Source: Cryptomeria japonica
Lineage: Eukaryota; Streptophyta; Pinopsida; Cupressales; Cupressaceae
Length of the DNA stretch: 64,000 nucleotides
Direction of reading: 5' to 3'
Assembly (NCBI RefSeq): GCF_030272615.1
Contig: NC_081406.1
Coordinates: 217,692,997-217,756,996 of the forward strand
Shown piece after piece: positions 47,501-59,694 of the stretch. Position 1 is the first letter of the stretch; each line of letters starts with the position of its first letter. The translations under genes and the position numbers were made by a program. The notes beneath the pieces are model-generated. The model was not told where the DNA came from. It did not search any database and saw nothing but the letters and a program-made list of their open reading frames with translations.

Positions 47501-50500
47501 ATGCTTCAACGCATGGGATATTCAGGTACTAGTCCTCTTGGCAAATGTCAAAAAGGTATTGTTGAACCTATTCAGTTACAAACTAAGTTGACCAATGATA
47601 AAGTTGGACTGGGATATGATCCAAGAAAGTCATCAGATCAGAAGAACACATCTCACCATCAACGTAAGTGGAAGAAAAAGGTACTACCTTTAACAGCACA
47701 AGAAATTGATACTCAACAAACTCAAAAGGAATGTGATGGTGAGCAAAAAGAATTGCCCACCCAGGGAGAGGAAACAAATGGTAATAAAGTTCCAGTTATA
47801 TTAGCTATAATACCATAGGAAGTAGATGCCCTAGAGGATATGAGAGACCAAATATATAGAATCAAAGAATTGTTTGCACCACTGAACATTCTAGACACAT
47901 ATACTAGCAGACAACAAGTAGATGACTCAGAAACTGATTCAAATGAGTATAAATGGGGTCCAAATCACATCTCAGATACATCTACTATAGAAATGCTTGA
48001 AGAACTCATGGATACCACAAATGACGCACAAGAGATGATACACCTAAGAATGCAAAAGGAAATAGAAGAAATCAAATTAAAACAACAAGAAGACTATGAC
48101 CGACAACAGGAGAAAGAAAGGACACAAACAAGTCCTTCACCTACCAATCCTCCTAATGAGATAGGACAAATCAAGTATGGAATCACACAAGAAGAACTAG
48201 AAGCTACAGCAAGAGAACCAGTCATCAGTCCAGAAGAAGCTGAATGGAACAGATGACAGGGGTTAATATAACCGTCAAGGTCATGTCCTCAAGTGTGTCA
48301 AATGCAAGCAATCAATGAACCAAATCAAGAAGGAACTTGCAACATCAAGGATGTGGGTGTTGATACTATATATGCCTTCACTAAGCCACTTGAAGATGAG
48401 TCAGCAACTTCATCCTATGACTCTGATGACTCAGATAGGAGCTCTATTTATGACAACAACTATTCAACAATGCATTATGACTACTCTGTCATGAACGATG
48501 AGATACTGTCTACTGTTACACCACGGTATGCAGTCTAGTCTGAAGTAGGTGATGACGCTAGAAGTAGGTTGGTTGAGTTAGGTCCAATAAATACTAACAT
48601 GAATTTCGATAATCATGTCGTAACTCTTCTTGGTCTCGAGACACATACACAAGGTAGTCTTTTGGAACTCGACTAGTCAGTCCAAAGCCATGATGATAGT
48701 ACCCTAAACTCCCTTAAGCCTATTCCAACCTTATCCATAATACATCCAGAACTGATTGATTGCACCCTTTATAACCAACCCTTGAATGTACCTATTTTTG
48801 CCAATGACTATACACTAGCCTACTATCTCAATGCAGTTGAACCCATGTACTCTTCCACCAGCGAACAGAATGAAAACATGACCGAAGCAGATATCAGGTA
48901 TCTTAGTCGCAAACACAAAAAAAATAAGAATAAAAGATCTGATGGTGAAAACCACATTGTGGTGGTGTTAGACTCTAAAAAAGAGAAAATAAAGGACGTA
49001 CCTAAAGGTGAAAACCTCTCTGAGGCGCCTGAAGGTGAGATACTTGATATACTGCCAAGCCACTTCCAGGAGAGATCTCCCATACTGATCGAGCCAACTC
49101 AACTAGTGAACATTGGGAGTCAAGAGATACTACATATCATTCATTTAGCTCAATCACTATCAGCAAAAGAGTTAAAAGATTTCAGAAATCTTTTTTTAGA
49201 AAAGAAGATCAACTTTGCATGAACATACTCAGATATGCCAGGACTAGATCCTGATCTCCTCATGCATCATCTCGCTATTATGCCAAGAGTTAAACCAGTT
49301 AAACAAAAACTCCGAAAGATGCATCCTCATGTGGCACTTCTAGTCAAAGCTGAACTAGAGAAATTGCTAAAAGTTGGATTTATCAGAGCTATAGACTACG
49401 CAGAATGGATATCCAACATAGTACCTGTATCAAAAGTAGACAAATCTGTTAGAGTTTGCACAAATTTCAAGGATCTCAACAAGGCATGTCTGAAAGATGA
49501 TTTTCCATTGCCCAACATTGACATGATAGTAGATATGATTGCTGGATATGAGATGTATTCATTAATGGATGGATTCTTTGGTTACAATCAGATCAAGATA
49601 GCACCTGAAGATCAAGAGAAGACAACTTTCACATGTGCATGGAGAACCTTCTGCTGGAATGTTATGCCATTTGGTCTAAAGAACACAGGAGCAACTTACC
49701 AAAGAGCAGTAACCACTATTTTCCATGATATGATGCATAAAAACATGAAATCTTATGTTGATGACACCCTGGTAAAGACTATGAAGAGATCTACACACAT
49801 TCAAGAGCTAGGCCTCATATTAGATCGAATGGAAAGATTCAAGCTCCGCTTAAATCCAAAGAAATGTGCATTTGGGGTAACATCAGGAAAATTGCTTGGG
49901 TACATAATATCCAGAAAAGGAATTGAGGTTGACCCTAAAAAGGTCCAAGCTATAATGGAAATGCCTCCACCCAAGAATATCAGTCAGATGAGAAGTTTAC
50001 AAGGCCATCTTCAGTCAATAAGGTATTTCATATCTTAGCTAGTAGACAAAGCTCAACCCTTCACGAAGGTATTAGGGAAAGGGATTCAGTACAACTGGGA
50101 TAAAGATTGTGAATGACATTTACAACAAATCAAAGAATATCTTTCTAATCCACCCATATTAATGCCACCGATTCAAGGTAAACCACTGTTCCTGTACATA
50201 TCAGCTATGGATACTTCACTAGGGGCACTTCTGGCACAATAGAATGACAATAAAAAGGAATGGTCTATCTATTACATCAGCAAAACATTGGTGTCATATG
50301 AAATGAATTATACTATAATAGAGAAGGCATGCTTAGCTTTGGTCTTTGCATCACAAAAATTAAGGCATTATATGTTGGCACACTCTATTAAGTTGGTAGC
50401 CAAGATTGATCCACTCAAGTATCTTCTCAGTAAAGCAACGCTTACAGGAAGACTGGAAAAATGGGTCATGGTCCTTACAGAATTTGACATTGAATATGTG

Positions 50501-52335
50501 GAACGTACAACCATCAAAGAACTGGTTATTGAAGACCAACTTGTTGATGCTCCACTTGAAGACAGTCAACCTTTGCATATAGAATTCCCAGATGAATCAA
50601 TCATGCACCTTACTGAACAATCATGGAAGATGTTCTTTGATGAGTATTTCACTCAACATGGTTCTAGTGCCGAGATACTATTTATTACTCCCCAGAAATA
50701 CTCAATTCCAAAAACTTATAAGATTCTCTTCCCTTGCACAAACAACATTGCAGAATATGAAGCTTTGGTAAATGGGATCAAGCTAGCCATCGAGTGGAAG
50801 ATCGTGGAATTACACATGTATGGAGATTCTCAACTCATTATCAACTAGATCAATGACCTATATCAGATGAGAGGTGAGAAACTAATGCCTTACAAGGGGA
50901 TGGTGGATGACCTCAAGAAATATTTTACCTCCATATCATTTCAGCAAATCCCCAAAACAACAAATAGAGCAGCGGATGCAATGGCCACTTTGGCATCTAT
51001 ACCACAACTATAGGAGTCTAATTTTTGCTTTGAATTCCTGGTGGAAGAGTTACATTACTCTACCTATGATTCTCCTGAGTCCTAGGTAGTCTGTTCTATT
51101 ATTGGACCTAACTCATCTTGTTATAGCTAATCTTTCCCAAAATGAAAAAAGGAACCTAATCCAAAATGCATCATGGTATGTCATCATTGCTAACGACCTA
51201 TTCAGATGAGGTTTAGATAATACTTTACTTAGATGTCTAGAACTTAAGGAGTCCCAACATGCATTATCCGAAGTTCATGATGTGTTTATGGATCCCATTC
51301 AAATAGTCTAACTTTAGCATGAAAACTACTAAGGGCTGGCTACTACTATCTAGACATGGAGAAAGAAGCTATAAAATTTGCTAAAACCTATGAAAAGTGT
51401 CAGTTGCATGGACACCTTATACACACTTTTGCAAGGGATCTCATACCCTTTGTGACACATTGGCCCTTCCAACAGTGGGCATTCAATTTGATAGGCCAAA
51501 TTTATCCTATGTCATCTAATGGACCTAAATTTATTATCACTGTCACTGAGTACTTCACTAAGTGGGTAGAAGCGGTTCCACTCATTAGGGCAACCAGAAA
51601 ACAAGTAGCTCTATTTATTCTTAACTATATCATATGTAGGTATGGTATACCTTCATCAATTATAATAGACAATGGAGGATAGTTTAAGAACAAAGATCTA
51701 GATGTGCTCTATGAGAAGTTTAAAATCAAACAAAATTGGTCCTCAGTATATTACCCTCAAGGTAATGGACAAGAAGAGGCATCTAACAAAAACCTATTGA
51801 CTATCTTGCACATAACAGTGAACAAACCCGGGAAGGATTGGCATCTACAGCTAAATCCTACACTGTTGGCTTATATAACAAGTATCAGAACACCTACTAG
51901 TGCTACACCTTTTTCTTTGGTGTATGGGTCCAAAGCAGTATTACCTATTGAAGTAGAAATACCATCTCTAAGAGTTTCCTTGCAAGGTCTTGTTACTGAT
52001 GAAGACTATAGAATATCTAGATTGCAAGAGCTTGAATTGCTGGATGAGTGTCAGCAAGTGGTGTTTGATCATCTCAGAGTGTATCAAAAGAGAATGTCTA
52101 GAGGATATAACAAGAAGGTCGACATCGAGAATTTCAGGTTGGTGACCTAGTCCTAAGAGAAAATCCTAAAAATCAACAGTTTCAAGACAACAAAGGGAAG
52201 TTTGAACCCAACTAGTTGGGTCCCTATATTGTTACTGCAACTTTTGGCTCTGGTGCCATTCAACTCTCAACATCGGAAGGGGAACAACTCAGCAAACCAA
52301 TCAACACCATCCATCTGAAGAAATTATTCACCTAA
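44558..52335 (+). pseudogene. Gag-pol polyprotein of element E (Tat gypsy)
   Basis: It starts at ATG 44558 (MPVQTRNSRSKTDKEKE). One frame carries everything to about 52135, broken by about 20 stops, mostly TAG; a 1-nt shift then gives the integrase tail ending at TAA 52333-52335. Order: gag (PKFDKYDGTSDHKDHVRKF at about 45170; EAMEWFASLPKGIKTFEEL); aspartic protease (VLIDGGVGLNICTYSLL, 46770); a G-patch-like MLQRMGYSGTSPLGKCQKGI (47501); RT (49300-50030, YVDD at about 49755); RNase H (50160-50550); an archaeal-type second RNase H (50640-51000, MYGDSQLIIN); integrase (51356-52335). In integrase the first catalytic Asp reads Asn (FNLIG) and DNGGQF reads DNGG-stop-F. It would replicate through particles but is inactive. 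Confidence 0.9.
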
Positions 52336-53940
52336 ATATTCTCTGCTCCAGCAGCTTATATAGCGAAAAAGTCCTGAAGAAATCATAAAAATCAGAAAAA
52401 GTCTTAAAGAAATTCAAAAAAAAAAAAATGAAAAAGAAAAGGGAAAAGAAAAATAGAAGAAAAAAAAAGAGAAAAGAGAGAAAATGCCCTGGTGAAAACC
52501 TGGTAAATAGGCACCTTGGTAAAAAAAAAAAGAGAATATGAATCTCTGCCAAGTAGGTGAAAACCTAGTAAATAGGGTCCTCTTGTACTCAAGCGCTCCA
52601 TCTATCAATGCAACGTTTGCTTTCCTGTATCTTTGCTTTTGCTTTGTACATATCTTTTGGTCACTTTTGTGACATCCTAGTTTGTTGGAACCCTCATGGC
52701 TTGAAACCAATCAATGTCCTATTCTTAGGTAATCAACATAAGCACATTTCATATCCTAAGCAGTGTCAAACAAGTCATCTTTACGTCAGTGAAACCTGGT
52801 CATCCACTTCGAGTCAAGTCACCTATCTCCTAACTACTAAAGAGTTTTATCACTGAGTAAACAAGCAAAACAACATAATGGAAAACAATCACTAAACAGT
52901 TTGAGCTATGAATGAAAATTTTCTTTGTGTGTTGTCTTTTATATTGGTTTTTGATTATTATCCCTCTAAGTAACTCAAGGAAGTCTATCTTGACTAAGAG
53001 GAGCAAGGATTCGGGGCATAATATCTTCTTTGTTTTCTGCTTGAAGGAATGATCCCAATGATCTAGAAACATCTAAATTAGCTAGGTGTCTATGATAAGA
53101 GCCTTCACATCAAGGTGAAATCGCCTCACATACCTTGACTCCACTTATGTGAATGCTACAAGGGGGTTCCCATCATTTCTTTGTCTATTTTGAGGGAATT
53201 TCTTTATTGTGCAATCTGGGTCCATGCATAATCTGTCCAAGGATATGAATGAAAAAAGGGTCATTGCAGACAAGATAATTAATATTGCATATGCAAAGAA
53301 AAGAACTCTATTCTGCTTGCCATAATTGTAAAATGCTCAATGATGACAAATGAGCTTTTCAAAGTCCAATGACTAGGTTTAGGTTGCATATCATGTTGCA
53401 TTTCATCCTTCATTTTGTGAATTCGGAGCGATTTTGGTATAATAACAATGATCTCTTTATCTTTTTAACTAGAGTCAGGAGTGTCATCATTTCTTCACTA
53501 AGTGGTCTCTTTTCATCATTTCTTTGATCAAGTACTTATGTTCTGAGATGTTAGTTGTATACATAAGCATCTTATATAGATTCATACATTTCATTATTTA
53601 CTCATTTGCATTCATCTTATTGCATAGAAAAATGAAAAATTTGCATTACTCATACTCATTCACATTCATTTGCATATGAAAAGAAAGAAAAATAGACATT
53701 CATGATCATTTGCATTCATACATTCATGCTGAAAAGAAATGCATACATATAGAATAAAGCATATAAAAGACATCTCATAAGCGAGTCAATACAAGTACGA
53801 TGAAGTCAAATCGGATCTCGTATATATATCATGTCAAGTAAGAGTACAAAATGATGCCAAAAGACATATACAAACTCCCATCGGAGCAAGAATCGCATAG
53901 GCTACAAAAAAATGGGTGTGTCTACAAAAAATATCTGAGC
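52336..53940 (+). other. Post-integrase non-coding region of element E
   Basis: It contains an A/G-rich stretch (52400-52485), two copies of a GGTGAAAACCTRGTAAATAG unit at 52489-52514 and 52554-52580 around an A-run, then AT-rich DNA with many CATTCAT/GCAT words (53580-53740). No gene is supported. Confidence 0.5.
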
Positions 53941-53956
53941 TACAACAAGAAATAAT

Positions 53957-55777
53957 CTAACTAGCACCCTCTCCCTCATCACTTGGTGGAGGAGGAGGAG
54001 CCTGATGTCTGGGATCCTGATGAGGTGCTCATGCTCCCTCTGACCATCCCATGTACTGTGAGTAGGGTATCACCTGCTATGCAATATGAACTACAACACT
54101 ATACATTGCAACATAGTAAGATGCCCTACTAGACTGGTGAAGGACCTCCTATTGCAGGGGCTCTATCTCTGCTCTCATCTCCACTCTCAGTGCTGCAATC
54201 TGGCGATCACGCTCAGTCCTCATCTCGGTCAGCTGCCGGTCTTGCTCCGCTAGCTGAGTCTGAGCCACTAGTAACTGTGACTGGAGCTCTACAAGACGTG
54301 CCCTCATCAACTATCTCGCGTCTATCCCCTGCTCTCTCGCAGGCTCTCCACCCCCATCTCCACCTCCACCTCCAGCTCCACCCTGCTCCTCTCTCTACTA
54401 CCGAACCTGCCTAGGTGCTTCTTACGTTTCCTCCATCCCACCCAATCTCACACCCACTCCTCCTAGGGATCCACCCTCACCCCTCTGCTATCCTCCCTCA
54501 GCTGGCACCCTGCTACTGCTAGCACTTGGATCACCACCACCCTATTGTGGAGCCTGATCTCTATGTGCCTGACCTTGCCTCTGGCCCTATCCCTATGCTA
54601 GTGTGGGGGCATCATCCTCAACATCCTCAATCTGAGAAGCTTGCTTACCTAGATCTATAAACCATGGGAATGGATTCTGTTGAAAATGATCTCTATATTG
54701 GGGCAATACCCCCGCATCCGTTACATCATCCAAATAATCCCACCTCAGGTGGTGTAAGCCTATCAACTCCTGCATCGCCAAAGCATATGACAACTCTGAA
54801 GACCATCCCTGTCTCTCCTTGTCAGCATACCGAGCATAAGATGTATACTCCTATGAGATCCCCTAAGGCCCGCCATACTGCCTCATCACCCGAGAAATGA
54901 TGAATCGCTCCACAATGGTCTGTGACCTCCAAATCAGTGGGCGTGTAACAAACAGGTCCCTGTGAACTAGCTGCTAGTCATACCACAACTCCAAACGTCT
55001 ATATGGTCTCTATACGATGGCTATTAGGTCATCGAGCTACCATCTCTAGAAGTTTGTCTTGCCCAGATGGGGCTATGTAATATATCCATCATACCTATAA
55101 ATGATCGACTGCCCAAGCTCTCTGCTATCAGTTACTATCGGCCGACACATAGGAAGGTGCTCCCAAGCCCACTCCTATAGAATATATACCCCAGCGGCCA
55201 TGCTCCACCCATCTCTGTATACGATCTCATGCATCTCTCGACACATGTGGGCCAATAAACAAGAGCCCTAGCCAAGTCTCTGAGGGGTCTCTATCAACCT
55301 CTCTAACATCCGGCCCCATCCGCACTGGAAGCCCTGCTACCCTCTGTCTAGCATAAGAAAACAACCTATGAATCCTGCTAGGACACATGCCAGAGTATAC
55401 TCCTTGTTGTACCTGCTCATCAATATATCCCAACTCATGGACCGAGTCAAAATGTCAGGATCACCGAAGACATGCCTGACTACCTGCAATTTGGGAAGGT
55501 GCCCTAAGTCATAATCCACCTTATCCCCAACAAAAGGGATACAGAGGATCCTATATACATCCTCAGGAGTGATTGTCAACTCCCCCACCGACAGATGAAA
55601 CATATTATTCTCTGAATGAAACCACTCTACCAATGTCATGAGAATTCGGTGACTCACACGGATATTATGTAATCCCAATAGATGAGTCAAGCTGCACAAG
55701 TCAATATGAGCCTGCTCAACCTTAGATAAATATCGCCCTAATGCCATGGTAGGAGGATACACAAATCTAAATACCAT
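53957..55777 (-). pseudogene. Antisense plant-mobile-domain-like gene inside element E
   Basis: On the minus strand it starts at ATG 55775-55777 (MVFRFVYPPTMALGRYLSKV) and runs in one frame to about 53957, 600 codons, interrupted by stops. Its content matches plant mobile domain proteins: HRILMTLVEWFHSENNMFHL, LTITPEDVYRILCIPFVG, then CVLAGFIGCFLMLDRG, GSCLLAHMCREMHEIVYRDG and a WEWAWEHLP block with downstream CRPI. The C-terminal part has a Gly/Glu-rich linker and a coiled coil (QLAEQDRQLTEMRTERDRQI, near 54200). It is more GC-rich than its surroundings. Such domains occur in plant transposons and in host MAIL/MAIN proteins. Antisense extra ORFs between pol and 3' LTR are known in the Tat lineage. 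Role in the element is unknown; stops suggest decay here. Confidence 0.8.
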
Positions 55778-56040
55778 AGGAGGTAATCGAACCTGAAAAA
55801 ACCCAACAACGAAGCATCATAAAACATTCCAAATGAACCTACAAGAGAAGTAAAACATCACGCAAATCCAACTAAGTACAAAGAAAAATTTAAATTTCAC
55901 GTTTACACCCTCAAAAATGCTCACTATCTCTCGAACGACAAAACATAGATAAGCAAAATCTCGTACAAGCCAGGATTAGCTCTAGCATGACAAAACAACC
56001 TCAAATGACAAAATTTTGGACTCCACACAATAAAATGGTC

Positions 56041-56048
56041 TTTTTATA
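56041..56048 (-). promoter_or_regulatory. Candidate TATA box for the antisense gene
   Basis: The minus strand reads TATAAAAA 264 bp upstream of the antisense ATG, with a GTC/GAC inverted flank. No other core element was confirmed. Confidence 0.4.
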
Positions 56049-56889
56049 GACCTGTCGTACGACACATGGGTGGCCCTAGAATGACAAATCTAATGGTCGG
56101 AAACAACAAAACAAATTTTGGCAGTTTCCCATATGAGACAGGATTCTGTTTCGCATGATAAAACATGACGCCCGACTTCAAACATGCGAAAAACTTGAAA
56201 AATGAACAAAAAAATTCAAAATTGGACACACAAGCAGACTTAAGATCGATCACTTACCACTGGCTCATAGTTTTGGGGTCGATTATGTCTCCTCTAGCAC
56301 TTGAATCGATGCTGATGAGTAGGGACCACCATTTGTTTTGCAGAAGGCTTTTTGAAGTTTCAAACTTGGAGGGTTAAAATGAATTGAAAATGACATTTTT
56401 GTCCCATAAATAGCCAAAAACCTAATTTTTCAACTTGCTCCGATGGACACGAAAATTGTACCCTTAACTAATTTGACTGTTCTAATTCCATTTTCGGGAT
56501 CGAAATCAAAATTCGAGATCATTTTGCTAGTCAATTTCAGAATTTGGACCACTTAGCGCTCTTTTCGTCAAATGATCATTCTTTCTTCAATTTGTGCTCA
56601 ATTTCTCATGAATCAACGTTGAATCTCAATTTAATTTCTACAAATCAACTTTGTGCTCAATTTCTTATTAATCAACACAAAATTTTCAAAAATTCCTCTG
56701 AATCAATTTGTGCTCAAAACAACTTATCATCGCTTGAAATTGCTTATAATCGTCATGTACCCTCGCTATCTTTCAATTTTGCTCCCGAGGGGGCATACTC
56801 GTTACCTTATGTCGAGAAAATTTTCAAATCTTCATCAAAAGTCGAGCAAAAAAATCATTTTCAACTAAAGAAAATCAATCAAATAAGAC

Positions 56890-57440
56890 CTCATCACTAG
56901 GGGCATCTCAGCTTCATCACTTTATATCAAGTTGAGATTTTTCAATCATCTGAATCGAATCAATTGCTAGGGGCATATCAGTTTCATTGCTTCAAATCAA
57001 GCTGATGTTTGTCTTTGTCTGAATCAATCTCTTAATGTTAATCAGTTTCATCGCTTTTCATCAAGCTGATTATTCATTTAAACTCAATCAAGGGTTTAAA
57101 GAGTATCTTTAATCACACTAAATCTAAGTAGGTGTTGAGTTTCATCATTTCTTGATCAAGCTGAACAGTCTATCCTCATCGTATCTTGATCAATCAAGTT
57201 CAAGATCAATTTTTATCATCACTCACTGTGTCTAGATCAATCAAGTTCTAGATCAGTAAGATCCGCTTCTTGATCAATCAAGTTCAAGTTCGGTATCTTT
57301 TGTTTTCTATCATTCCTAGTTCAATCAAGTTCGGGAATGGTATCGCTTTAATCAGACTTCATTCATCTTTTTCACTTCGAATCAAGCTAAACACCTCGCT
57401 TTTCATCTAATTCATGATCAATCAAGTTTAGAACTGGTAT
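56890..57440 (+). repeat. Degenerate ATCAAGCTGA / GATCAATCAAGTTC array
   Basis: About ten copies of ATCAAGYTGA or GATCAATCAAGTTC words, often with TTTCATCRCTT, spaced 20-60 bp, just upstream of the polypurine tract. Confidence 0.7.
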
Positions 57441-57490
57441 CTCCTAGACATAAACTATTCTTTGAACCAACATGCTGCTCGCACATTAAT

Positions 57491-57505
57491 TCAAAGAGGG
57501 GCAAA
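57491..57505 (+). promoter_or_regulatory. Polypurine tract of element E
   Basis: TCAAAGAGGGGCAAA abuts the 3' LTR. It is single, unlike the multiple tracts of the copia-type elements here. Confidence 0.75.
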
Positions 57506-58558
57506 TGTAATACCCTAAATATGGTCATCTAAACCATGAGCCCCTAATCTCGACAACGTCACCAAGGTCCTAACCAAAGGCAATTAAATTAATCTTGAGC
57601 ACACAATTAATTTCTAAAATCATCAAACGTCACATGGCAAATCAATCCCTCAATATTAATTAAATATTTATTTAATTAATTGATCATTCCAAGTAAATCA
57701 TTTTTAAACAATTATCTTATTTATTTTATTAAATATCCTAGCATATTTAATTAAATAAATCAATTTGCCATTAAATCTTCAAAAAAGGAAACAAATCAAG
57801 AAAGAGGAATTGGAAATTATGAGCACAAATCTTCAAAAAGGGAAATAAATCAAAAAAGGGAATTAATTGACCAAGAAAGAATTAAAAATTGAGAAAAGAA
57901 ATCAATTGGAGATAATCTTGAAAAACAAATTAAAAATTGATAAATAATCTAAAAGAAAGCAAATAAAACAATTAAATATTAAAATTGAATGAAATAGAGA
58001 ATAAATCAGTTTTTCTTGATTTTATCTTAATTTTAGTTCAATTTCCTTTAAAACTGAGAAAAGCATCCAATCACATCAATTCACCTAGATTGTGCTTCCT
58101 CTTGGAAAATCTTCACCACTCATCATCATTTGATCTTAGTCGTTGGTTTCTTTCTGAATTTTCTATAAATTTAGGCTCTCATCTCTCATTAAAGGATCCT
58201 GAAGGCTGGAGAATATATTGTTATTATACTATTTTTGCTCTAGGTTCATTGAGAATATTGCATACATATTTAGATCATTTATCTCATTTATTGCTTAAAT
58301 CTTGTTAGATTAATATTGCATCCATCTAGCATTCATCATGCTCATATAGATTAAAATCCTTCATCTTGATGTTGTCTAGTCACTGGTATTGCTAAATAAT
58401 TTGAGAGCAATCTTATACTCGCATCTTTTAGAAGGCAATGGGTTGACTTGTTATGGTTTATTATTCATTGATTATATCTTATTAACCATGCATGTAATGA
58501 CTTGATTGAAGTGTTGTGTCTTGCAGATACAAATCCAGGTCAACTTTTCACACACACA
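57506..58558 (+). repeat. 3' LTR of element E
   Basis: It starts TGTAATACCCTAAATATGG and ends TTTTCACACACACA. It is nearly identical to 41351-42401. Confidence 0.92.
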
Positions 58559-59512
58559 GATAGAGAAACCAAAATCGGTGTAGGTTGAAGCACAGGTTCA
58601 GACAGACACAGTGCCACCGGCCCAAACTGAAAAGCAAAAACCTTTGTTTGTGGAAATGCAAACACAAACTGACCTACCAGAGGTTGAATCAAGTAAAGTA
58701 ATTACCACAACCGATAGCATGGCTATTATAAGGAAGATCACAGAATGCAATGCACAAGCCTATAAGGCTATTGATGATACAATTCCAATTCTTAAATTGA
58801 TTGCACCAAAGTGCACAGTTGATAATAGGGTTTCTTTAGGACAACTAGACACATTGTCTAAGTTCATCACTGGTAACTTATTGACTATTGATCAAATAAA
58901 TGAGGATACATTTAAGGAAAGGATGATAAAGGAAAAAGATAAATTCTTTGAGGATATTGTAAATAGGAACAAGGAGAAAATGGATACTCTATTATCGAAA
59001 CTTGTAGAAATAATTCTTGACTCCAAAAAATTGTACAGGGACACTTGTAAAACAAATATTTTGACAGAGGATCTTGACAAAGAGATCAACAAAGAACAAG
59101 ATAAGATAAACAATATTGCTGACAATTTGATAGGTGCATCAGATTCATTTTTGGAGTTAGAGAAGAAGATTGCAGAGCAAGAAGAGAAAATCAAGAAGCT
59201 AGAAAATGACAAACATGGAATAAAGGATAAAGCAAAGGACTTGAAATGCAGACTTAGTCCAAGACTTGAATACCTTATTTCTTTGAGAAAAGAAATATAT
59301 GAGGCTTTGGTTCTTGGACTGAAGACACTGGAAGAGCAAATGCACATACTCACCGGTATAGTGCAGAGAACTCAAGAGGCAATAGAAGACAGCAAAACAT
59401 TTAGTAATGATATAAATTTAATTTTGATAGATATTTTTTAGATTGTAACCCACCGGTTACAAGAATCTAGGCAGGACTCCACTAACACTGAATGATAACC
59501 TTTGTCATTGAT

Positions 59513-59694
59513 GTCAAAGGGGGAGTAGTGGGATGAGAAAAATGGTCAGAAGAAAGGACATCATCTGCTCAGGGGGAGCATACATTTTTTGGCATACTGT
59601 TTTGGTAAGACAATTTTGGTAGACTATTTTTGGATATAATTTTGGACTTTTGATTTTTCTCATGAGTGTTGCCATCAATGCCAAAGGGGGAGAT
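59513..59694 (+). promoter_or_regulatory. Three polypurine tracts of element D
   Basis: Tracts are at 59513-59527, 59569-59579 (CAGGGGGAGCA) and LTR-adjacent 59681-59694 (CCAAAGGGGGAGAT), in the same order and spacing as in C. Confidence 0.8.

Larger units (their letters stand above)
55778..57490. other. Region between antisense gene and 3' LTR of E
   Basis: It begins with the antisense upstream region, in which CGTACGA-type words recur (55963, 56061). Ser/Asn-rich AT DNA follows, then the repeat array at 56890-57440. ORFs here (56544-56900) have low-complexity content and no recognised domain. Confidence 0.45.
41351..58558 (+). mobile_element. Element E: Tat-lineage Ty3/gypsy retrotransposon with antisense gene
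   Basis: This 17.2-kb element has LTRs of 1051 and 1053 bp, a TGGCGCC-type primer site, a 2.1-kb leader, gag-pol in one frame, a 5.2-kb 3' region with an antisense gene, and a polypurine tract. The duplication is AATAG (41346-41350) and GATAG (58559-58563). The second, archaeal-type RNase H after the first places it in the Tat lineage. By eye the LTRs differ at only a few of the first 130 bases, so E is young, consistent with its innermost place. Confidence 0.9.
38938..59495 (+). pseudogene. ORF2 of element D (unknown function), split by E
   Basis: It starts at ATG 38938 (MSSSSTPKFIANPTVVEV). One frame runs to 41350 and resumes in the same frame at 58564 after E, ending at TGA 59493-59495, about 1100 codons. 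The first 322 codons are free of stops: the best-preserved copy of the N-terminal domain (VVYVEDPRMYINCHNEEL, RVHGEFFWLDSIHKITKEA, KSAYDMVNDNARMDICEWL, GTFRFENLLVCLVLYI). A basic segment (PSPTPKRTRQK, KKITPKKKK) suggests a nuclear signal. An EKP-rich acidic repeat is where E inserted. The C-terminal 276-residue open stretch is coiled coil (58611-59441). TAG 59439 sits where C has CAG. It has no retroelement enzyme motif and occupies pol's place. Function unknown. Confidence 0.78.

Noticed and set aside
54190-54414. Plus-strand Pro/Ser-rich ORF at 54190
   Set aside because: It is the reverse shadow of the coiled-coil and linker part of the antisense plant-mobile-domain-like frame.
56544-56900. 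118-codon Ser/Asn-rich ORF in E's 3' region
   Set aside because: Low-complexity AT-driven composition, overlaps the start of the repeat array, no domain.
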